Assembly (NCBI GenBank): GCA_964352425.1
Contig: CAYGRZ010000004.1
Location: forward strand, 12,620-76,619
Length of the DNA stretch: 64,000 nt
Source: JAMWCX01 sp964352425
GTDB lineage: Bacteria; Omnitrophota; Gorgyraeia; 2-01-FULL-45-10
Direction of reading: 5' to 3'
This document shows positions 53,801-62,800 of this stretch, one piece after another; within the stretch, counting starts at the first letter, position 1; the number at the start of each line of letters is the position of its first letter. The translations under genes were made by a program, and so were the position numbers. The notes beneath the pieces were generated by a model. It had not been told where the DNA came from, searched no databases, and was given only the letters and a program-made list of their open reading frames with translations.

Positions 53801-56800
53801 ATCAACAGGGCGTTAGCAAGGTCAGAAACTTTATTCATAAAATCTTTATAGCTATTTATTTCGGCGCTCGCTAGATAGTAGTCTTTCCCCTCCTTTATCG
53901 ACTTTTGTACTATAGGGGCATTAATAAGATACGACATATTAGCTGCGAGCGATTTTAATAGCTTTATGACTATTTCTCTATCTTCGGCCGGTATCGTTCT
54001 AAGCTCTTTAAATTGTAAAGAAAGATTCTCCAAGGCTTTTATCTCATCGCGATACCACCATCTTTGGATAGGATTCAACATATAGAAATAGTGGATTCTA
54101 TCAGAAAGTAAAACAATCTTGTTGTCAATTAAAGCCAGTATCGCTCCGAGCTGATACCGCGCTTGTCTCTTGGCATCGTATCGGTGAACGTTTTCCTTTA
54201 TAATTTTATATGCCGAATCCAGAAATATTCCTCTATATTCCGCGGGCTGCGCTCTTTCTATTTCTGTTATTTTTCTCGACACTTCATCTTGAGTCGCAGA
54301 AGGATTTTTTTCTAACCAATTTTCAAACGTGGGCGCTTCGGCGGCTTTGGGCGCGGGTAAAACCACTTCTGCTGCTTTGAGTTCCTCGGCCTTCCTGAGT
54401 TTTTCAGCTTCCTTGACAATCTGCTCCTCTTTTGCTTTCCTTGTTTCGTCTGCTATCCGCTTTTCCTCAGCTACCTTCTTCGCGGTAGCCGCGGCTATTT
54501 GCGCTTCCGTCGGAACAGCAGCTATTTCGGGCGTCGGCGCAGCGTGTTTCTTTTCTTCCAGCTTTCTCACAATTTCCTGCGCCTTCTCTATAGTCATAAG
54601 TATTTGCGAATAAAGTTTTTCGTGCTGCGGTTTTATTCGGGAATCTTCGGAATATATGATGTAGAGGCGACTAAGCTCCTTCAGGGAATACTCTTGATGG
54701 AGCGCCTGGGCAAGCTGTTGATTGAACGCTTGTAGTATAGCCCTGTCGGTTGATGACATGCCTGGCTCTGCAACCAGGGCAGGTATTAACTGAGCCGCGG
54801 GGACTTCCTCCGGAACGGCAGCTACCATTGCAGGGGCTTTGGCTTCCTCCGCAGCCTTCTTCGCGGCAGCCGCTGCCTCCAGCTCCCTAATTTTCTTTTG
54901 GGCTGTTAATATGAGATCGACTTTGCGAGGATCCGACGGCTCGACATTAACCTGGAGAACAAGGAGTATCTGCTGGGCGATTTCAAGGGTAATCTTGTCG
55001 CTCTTAAGCGCCTCCATGGCTATTCTGACAATATACTGTTCGGGGGTCTCTTCGGCTTTTACCGCTTCAGGCGTTGTGACAGGCACAGCAGGAATTCCTT
55101 TCGCCCTCTTGAGATCCTTTTCATATTTCAACAGCCTGGCAGGCGTGCTGTTGGGATGCTTTTCGAGCAATTCCCGTGGTGCTTTCGTTTTGACGAGTCC
55201 TACCCAGTGCGGGTCTTTTTTATCCCGATATTTATCCACTTGTCTCATTAATATCTTGCTGAGTCGGGGCCTTAATGCTTCTATCAGCTCATTATTTGCC
55301 TTTTCTTCCGATGCTGCTGCGGCTGGGGTCACCCCCAGAGCCGCGGCTTTCGAGACTTCGGCCTCGCGCTCCGCTGCGGTTTTCTGCAGATATTTTTGAA
55401 CGGCGGCCTCCTGCGCCGCGTGGATATCCGCGATCTCTTTTTCCGACAATTCAGGTGCTTTTGTCACAAATCGCACAACTTTCGGCTTTTCCCTCTCTTT
55501 CGCGGCCATTCCCTCGAGTTTCTGTTTCAACAGGGCCAGGACCTGCTGTATCCCGCGGGCCCTGGCTTCAGCCTCATCCTTCGATTTCTTCATATACGCC
55601 GCGACCGCATCGGACAGCGCCTTCTGGATATCGGCGTACTTGTGCCCGGCGGTTCGGAAAGCATCAACCAGCGTCTTGATAAATTCCTGTACATTCGTCA
55701 CGCCGAGCTGCTTTGCTTTATATCCACCGAGTTCGGCAACTTTTGCTTCAAGTATCTGGCCGACAGTCGGGCCGCCGTCCTTTTCAGAGATTCCCAAAAT
55801 GTTTTTATAAACCGCTTTGATCGCCGCCAGCTCGTTCAGGTCCCCCGCCTTATGTATCTCGATGACAGCTTCGTTTGCTTTGATAAGCCTGTCGTGTTCT
55901 TTCTGCCGCGCGACCGCTTCCAGGCCGGGCTTGAAATCATTTTCAAGTTTGACGACGCCTTCATCGATACCTTTTTTTGCCACAGTCCTGCTCAGCCTGA
56001 GGTCATATCTAAGTTTTTTCAGGTCTTCAGCCGAAAGTCTTTTCTCGTCTACCGCATCCGCCCAGTCACGCGCAAATGCCTTCTTGAGATATTCAGTAAT
56101 AAGTATGTTTTTTTCGGCAGGGCTGGCATTGTCCGTTACTGCTGTTTCATACGCGGCGACCAGCTGGAGATAATACGTGTAATTTATTTTCGACTTATTG
56201 TCCCTGAGGAACTGCAGGTATGCGTCTCTTTCTGACTTATCAAGGGTGAAGAGATACTCCAGCTCCTTGCCGATAACGAAGATCTCTTCATAAAACGCAT
56301 CCGCCGAGTAGCGTTCCGGCTGAGGAGTCCCTTTCACCACCTTTATCTCCCGCAATAGATCGTGCAATTTTTCGTGATATATCGCCAGCATGGTAGCGGT
56401 TGGATTATTGAGCGCAAAGGCGTCCAGCTCTATTCCCGGCTTGTTTCCCTCATCTATGCAGATGCGGGCAAGCCACTTCATGTTCTCAAATACCCGGATA
56501 TCGCTCGTTGTTATGTCTTTCAGGAACGCATGGCTTTCCCCAAGCTTTTTAAGAATAGCGTCGAGCTCTGTCTCCTGCGTATCGTTAAGCTTAATCAGCG
56601 TTACCGGTTTCTTGGTTAACTTCATCGTAATGAATTCGGTCATGAAGTTTCTGCCTGCTTTGACACTGGAAAACCTGGAAATTCTTCTCACGATAATTAC
56701 TATCGCCCCCAGGATCGCCAGCAACGCGGCGATGGCCTTGGCGGCGAAGGTAGCGCGCGCCTTAGCGACCTTGACCTTATCCTTTAATTCTCGTGCTTTG

Positions 56801-59800
56801 CGGATATTATCTTCGCTCACCACGTTCGCAGGGATCGTACCGTCCGGGCTGTAGAACGCGCCTTCTATCGTTATGCCCTTTCCATAGCGTATATTGTCTA
56901 TGATCAGCTTGGTGAATGTCTTGCCCGCGGCATTGGTAAGCGGCACTTTCACCCACCCGCCCCTGCCTTTATTCAGGTTGATCCCGCTCAGCATCACTAT
57001 ATTATCAGCGTCCTCCCCTTCCAGTTTTAAGAAGAAGTACCCCGAGCCCCTGATGTAGATAGCCGAGTTACGCGCGGGCGAAAGAGGTCCTTTCAGGGAC
57101 CCGCCGGTCCAGCCCCATCCGCCGAATATTGTGTCATATTTCACCGCTATGCCGTTATTTTCCAGCACTGAAACCACGGTTTTGGCGGGATCGTCTACCC
57201 ACACCTCTTTTGCCGGGAAATTCCACGCATCAAGAAGATCGACAAAATTCTTCGTTATCTTTATCGGCGCCTTGATTTTCGCCGGAACCGGCGCTTCCTT
57301 TACCTCGACTGCTTTCAGCTCCGTCAACTCCTCGCCGATGTTCTGGGCAGACGCTGAGAGCGATATGGCGCCGGCTACGATCAGGCCCAGCATAAGTTTC
57401 AGAAAGGTGCCCGGCCTGCTAAGCTTGCGCTCTATCTCGCGGCGCGCCCTCATCCTCCGTATCTTGTTGTAACCAAGGATGATGAGAATGGATGAAAGCA
57501 GTGAGGCCACTATTATAAGTCCTATCCAGGGCACGGGCGTAGTTACTGTGTGTTCTGCGCTGACCAGCCGCGTTCCGTCAAAATTGATATCAAACACTTC
57601 GATGGAACCGGGCTCTTTACCCGCATAAATATCGCAACCTGAACTCCCTGTCTTCATCAGATCTTCGGTGATCCCGGCAGCCTCAACATCCGCCGACATC
57701 AAGCCGCTGCAGATGACCATGATGCGCGAGCCCGGGAAGCTGCGGACTGCTTCCGCTTTGGCTCCTTTTAATTTTCGTATGCGATCCGAGCCCTCGCCGG
57801 TGATACCGGAGGCCTTGACGATGCGGCTCTTGTTATCGGCCGTGGTGACAAGAAACGCTATTTCGTTTATTCCCTGTATAGAGATCGGCTCCGCCCCTTC
57901 ACCCGGCAGGTCCAGAATATTGACGGTCGCCGCTTCCAGTAAAGGCGCCTCTTCTCCAGCGGTTACAGCCGCTTTTCCCGGAGCCCTTTCTCCGTCTGCA
58001 GTGATGACGCGCTCGATGACGCGCTCTATGAGAGGGCGCGCCGGGGCCGGCTCGGTGACGACCGGCGATACCTGGGGGGCAAAAAAGTCCTCAATAGCCG
58101 CGGGTTTCNNNNNNNNNNNNNNNNNNNNNNNNNNNNNNNNNNNNNNNNNNNNNNNNNNNNNNNNNNNNNNNNNNNNNNNNNNNNNNNNNNNNNNNNNNNN
58201 NNNNNNNNTATTCGCGCTTACGGCAAAGAGGACGATAGCGAGTATGATCGGGAGCAGTATCCTCCCGGCAGTCGGGCCGAGCGTTTTTTCCGCAGCCGTC
58301 GTGACAGCCTGCGCCGTGTCTGCCTTCGCCTTCTCAGCGAGCGCAGCTGCCTTTTTGGCGTCAGTGATCTCTTTAACTTTCTTAAAATCGATCGTGCCGC
58401 CTTTGGTGACCTCGGCCATCCCGTCGATGCTGATCCTGCCTTCGCCGACGGCAACGATGGCGCCCATCTTTTCCCCTGCTTTTTCCCCTGTTGCAGTCTC
58501 GGACCTGAGAGCGGAGAAACGCGCGTTATCGGCAATAAACTGTAGGGTCTCCCGGACCTCCTTACGCGCCAGGTCTTCCTTCGTCAGGCCCTCCTGGCCA
58601 ATATACATGCTGGATATAGACACGCGCCGCTCCAACATCTCGGCGAGGATACCCGTGGGCTTGCCTTCCGCTTTCGCTTTTTCTTCCGGCAGGCTTATCT
58701 CGTCTATCTTATCGCCCCATTGCTTTAAAACATCTGCAAAGATCTCCTGGTCGATCTCATACAGAAGAAGGAGGCCTTCGCGGGGGGCCGGCGCCATCCG
58801 CGCCGACGGGGTCCCTTGTGCCTGGCCGAGGACTCCCCGTAGCACGCGTTTCACATTAGGTTTTTCGGACTTAAGATCATGAATCATGGCATTGATCCTG
58901 CTCAGGTTCTCGAGAATATCACCGTAGAACCCTTTGAGGTCCCTGATATCGGACTTCGCAACCGTATCCGGATCGAGCAGCATCTTTGCGTATTCGATCA
59001 CACTGTTGGATATAAGGTTGACCCCTTCGCTCACCGTATATCCTACCGCCTTGTGAAGCATGTATTTATAGGTATCGATGGCCCTGGCCTTTATAGCATC
59101 GACCGATGCGGCAGGACCGCTGAGCGGTTCCTGATAACGCCTCATGGCCGGGTCGCTGCTCTTCAGGATGTCCCGTACCTCTTCGTCGAGGATGGCGGCC
59201 ACGGACGCATGCGCCGCCGTTTCCGATATCTCGCCGGCCATCCGCTTATGCGCGATGATGATAAGCCGCGTCATGACCCTCACGAAGAGTTCTTCGGCAA
59301 GCTTCTCCTGTTCGAGTGAATACCCCTTCGGCATGAGCCGGCCGTTCGGCTGGGACGGGAGAATGTTCTTCTTCAGCCAGAGGTGCATAGCCTCGTGGGT
59401 GAGGATCTCCATGTCCTTATTGGCGGATTTCGCAGTATCGATGATGTCGGCATAGGTGAGGTCCCTGCCCGCCTGGTGCGCCTTCTGCATGTCGGCCACG
59501 CTTGTCTTGAGCGCGCTGGCATCAACGACGAAATATTCCTCCCCGTTCTCCAGTGTCACCAGCTTGAAGAGGAACTCGCGTTCACCGGTCCTGACAGCAT
59601 GCGTTCCGTCTTCCCACGCTTCCAGCCTCTTCGCCGTATCAAGGATGATCACCGTGGGGATCTTGGGAGATTCTATCGTTTCGCCGACGACTCTCTGTAA
59701 CTCCTGCCGTATTATGGCGGGTATCGTCTTCTCGACCTTCTTCCCGTCGGCATTCGTTTCTTTCGCTACGGGTTTAGTGTTCAGGGCGCTGATCTCCTGC

Positions 59801-62800
59801 ATGAGATCATCCAGCTCCTTATCTTTAACGGGACCTTTTACCTTTCCGAGCGACCGCCTGTACATGTCTATGATGGCTGCCTCGCGGGCCTTCCTGTCCT
59901 TCTCGGCCAAAGAGACTTCCGCGTGTTCGAGTTTCTGCTTCATGCTCCTTATATAGAGGAAGATCGCTGTCGCCGTTGCGAGGGCGAGGATGCCGCCGAT
60001 TGAATAGAGCAGGAATATCGACAGGGAGGGGCTTAAGGTGTTCGTCGCCACGAGGATCGCGGCCGAGCCGACACCCGCGATCGCCATGGCCGCAAAGGTC
60101 GTTGTCCTGATCTTTCCCTGTCCGTATAAGAGCCATCCGATGACCGTAATCCCGATGGACGGCACGATCGCCAATAATATCATGAGAGGCCCCAGGTCGT
60201 ACCGTATGCCCCGCTTTCCGGCAGCGGGCGCTTCCGCCGCCGTCACTTTTGCGGGAGCTGCAGGAGTAACCGGAGCAGTCACTGCCGATTTTTCAACGGG
60301 AGGCGTCACTGCAGGAGCCTTAGGCGTCGTCACGGTCGGCAAAGCAACTTTCGCGGCCTCGGCCTTTAGAGCTTCCGCGCGCTTCGCAAGTAGGGCATTC
60401 AACAGTTCCTGGAACTTCTCTTTGATCGGCCCTTCCTTCTCCACGTGTCGCTTAAATATGGGGGTGTTGTAACTGCGTCTCAGGACCGTCAAGAGCGTTT
60501 CTTGCGAGATCTCTTTCCCGAATGCCAGAAAATCTTTTTCATAGATATCGCCTATATTCTCGGCCTCGGAAACGATCGGAGTGAGCTTATCAAGTATCGT
60601 ACCGGAGATTTCAGCCGGCGCGGCCGGTGCCGGTGTCACGGCCGGCACTGCTTTCGGTCGTATGCCTCGGCGCGCACCCCTCTTTCTTGCCGCCGTGCCG
60701 TACTCAGTTATAGTCGCGGGATCCTTGGTCAACTCACCGCCATCTTCTCTGATAAATTTCGTTTCTATCCCTCCGGCCTCTACCACCGCCGTATTGCGAT
60801 CTATGGCAACGGGATCTGTGTCAAGGATAAGTTTCTCTACCTCTGCAGGATCCATCGCGGCACCAGCCGTCGGCAAGTTCGCCGTAGCGCCGAGATGCGT
60901 ATCACCTATCCTGCCGTTCGCGTCTATAGACTGCCGCGTTATCGGCTTCTCGTTTGAAACGGCCTGGGCGTTTTCGGTAATAACGCCGCGGGCTTTCATG
61001 TTTTCGTACGCGCTCCTGTAGCTCTCTATCCACAGCTTCTTGACGCTGTCTATATCTTTTGAGTCCATCGCGGCCTGGGCAAGGCTCGTCATGATGATGT
61101 CCTGTATGAAGGCCCGGACTTTCTTCGGGTCGGCGATGCCGTCCTTAAGATAATCGTCCGTCAGCAATTGATACTTGCCCGACTCGAGCAGGTTCTCGTA
61201 GGCGTCTTTCTTGTTGGTGAGTATCGCGACATACGGCCTTTCCGGCTTCGAGGCGTCAAATTTCGGCAGTATGACGATGTACGAGGCCTTCTTCTGCCTC
61301 ATGAGCTCCGTAATGCCCTGGGTATGGTAGCCGCCGGTGATAAGCGCGGCGACGCTTTGGCCTTCTTCGGTCATGCGCTTGACCGTATTGGCGAGCATGA
61401 CTTCGTTGCGTTTTTCGGCGGTCGTGTAGAAATCCATTGCCACCGGCACATTCTCGAATATCGCGCCCAGATCGTAATTGCCTTCAATAGTAATGCCGTG
61501 CTTCTGCGATGCGTCGCGCACGAACGCCGCGACAAAGGCGGCATTGCAGGTCTCGATGTGGCCTGCCAGGTACGCGAAATCGCCGTTGGTGAGCTTGAGC
61601 TCGAAGAGGTCCTTCACGAACTCCATGCACTTCGATATCTGCTGCAGCTTCCTCTGGTCGTCGTTCGCGAAAAGTTTTTCCATGATCTGGTCCTCGAAAC
61701 CCCTGGCCTCTTCGAAGATCGCGGTCAAGTCTATCGACTCGTAGAGCGTGATGTAGTCGGTATAGGCGATGAGGTCTTTGTACGGCTCGGGCGAGACGCC
61801 CGCGCGCTGCGCCTGCTCCTGGAGAAATACGTAGTACTCGCCCTGCGACATCTTGCCCGTCTTGAAGGAGAGCGACTTCAGGACGATCTGCTCGAGGTCC
61901 TGCTTCGCCGACTTTTTCGAGAGTGTGTCTATGAGCCCGTCACGTTCGCGGTTCGCCTTCGCGAAATCTATCGCCTTCTCGAGCTTCAGCGACTCGACGA
62001 GCTTCGTGAGGTTCTCGTACCTGCGGTAGTCGGAACCGGTCCGCTCCGCGAGCGTCCTGACGAATTCCCAGCGCTCGCTGAAAGAGATCTTGCCGTCTTT
62101 GTTCAGGACGGAATTTGTCGTAAGGCTTTTAAGCTCTTTGCTGTATATTGTATCCTGGAGCGACCGTAAAGCGGTGTTTAGGTTCACGACGTCCCTGCCG
62201 ACGGTCTCACTGATCCTGTAGACCTTCCGGAACTGTTCCGCGTTCTCAAGATACAGCCCTTTGTCCTCGATGCCGTAGAGGACGATCTGCTTGCCGGATG
62301 TGGCGGCGAAAAACTCTCCGGCGGACATCTTCCCTTTTCTCATGAAATCGTACGCCGTATTTTTCCTGATGCCTTCATCGGGGAATGTCCTGAGGATGGA
62401 GGTGTCGATGTAGCCCGTGGAACCTTCAACGGCTACCAGCTGCAGGTCATAATTGGTCACTAATGAGTCTAATACGGACGCTATTGATTCCTGCGCGCCG
62501 AGTGACGAGTGGGCATCCTGGATGTTGATGATCGTCTTATCGCCGGGTGCGGTATATACTTCCTTGGTGACGGCGACATCTTTCGGGATAGTAATAGTAC
62601 CGTTGGCGCTCACCGGCGGCTTAAAAGAAAAACTCCCGTTCTGGCCTCTCGGCCATGCGGGAGTTCCGCCCTGCGCATAGACAATGTCCTGATTGATAAA
62701 AGTTATTATGAGTAAAACGGAGACCGCGCGGATCCACTTTCTGTTGCGGGCGCTTCGCCAGTCCATAATAAGCGAACTGGATCCGCTTGTGCCGAGCTCT

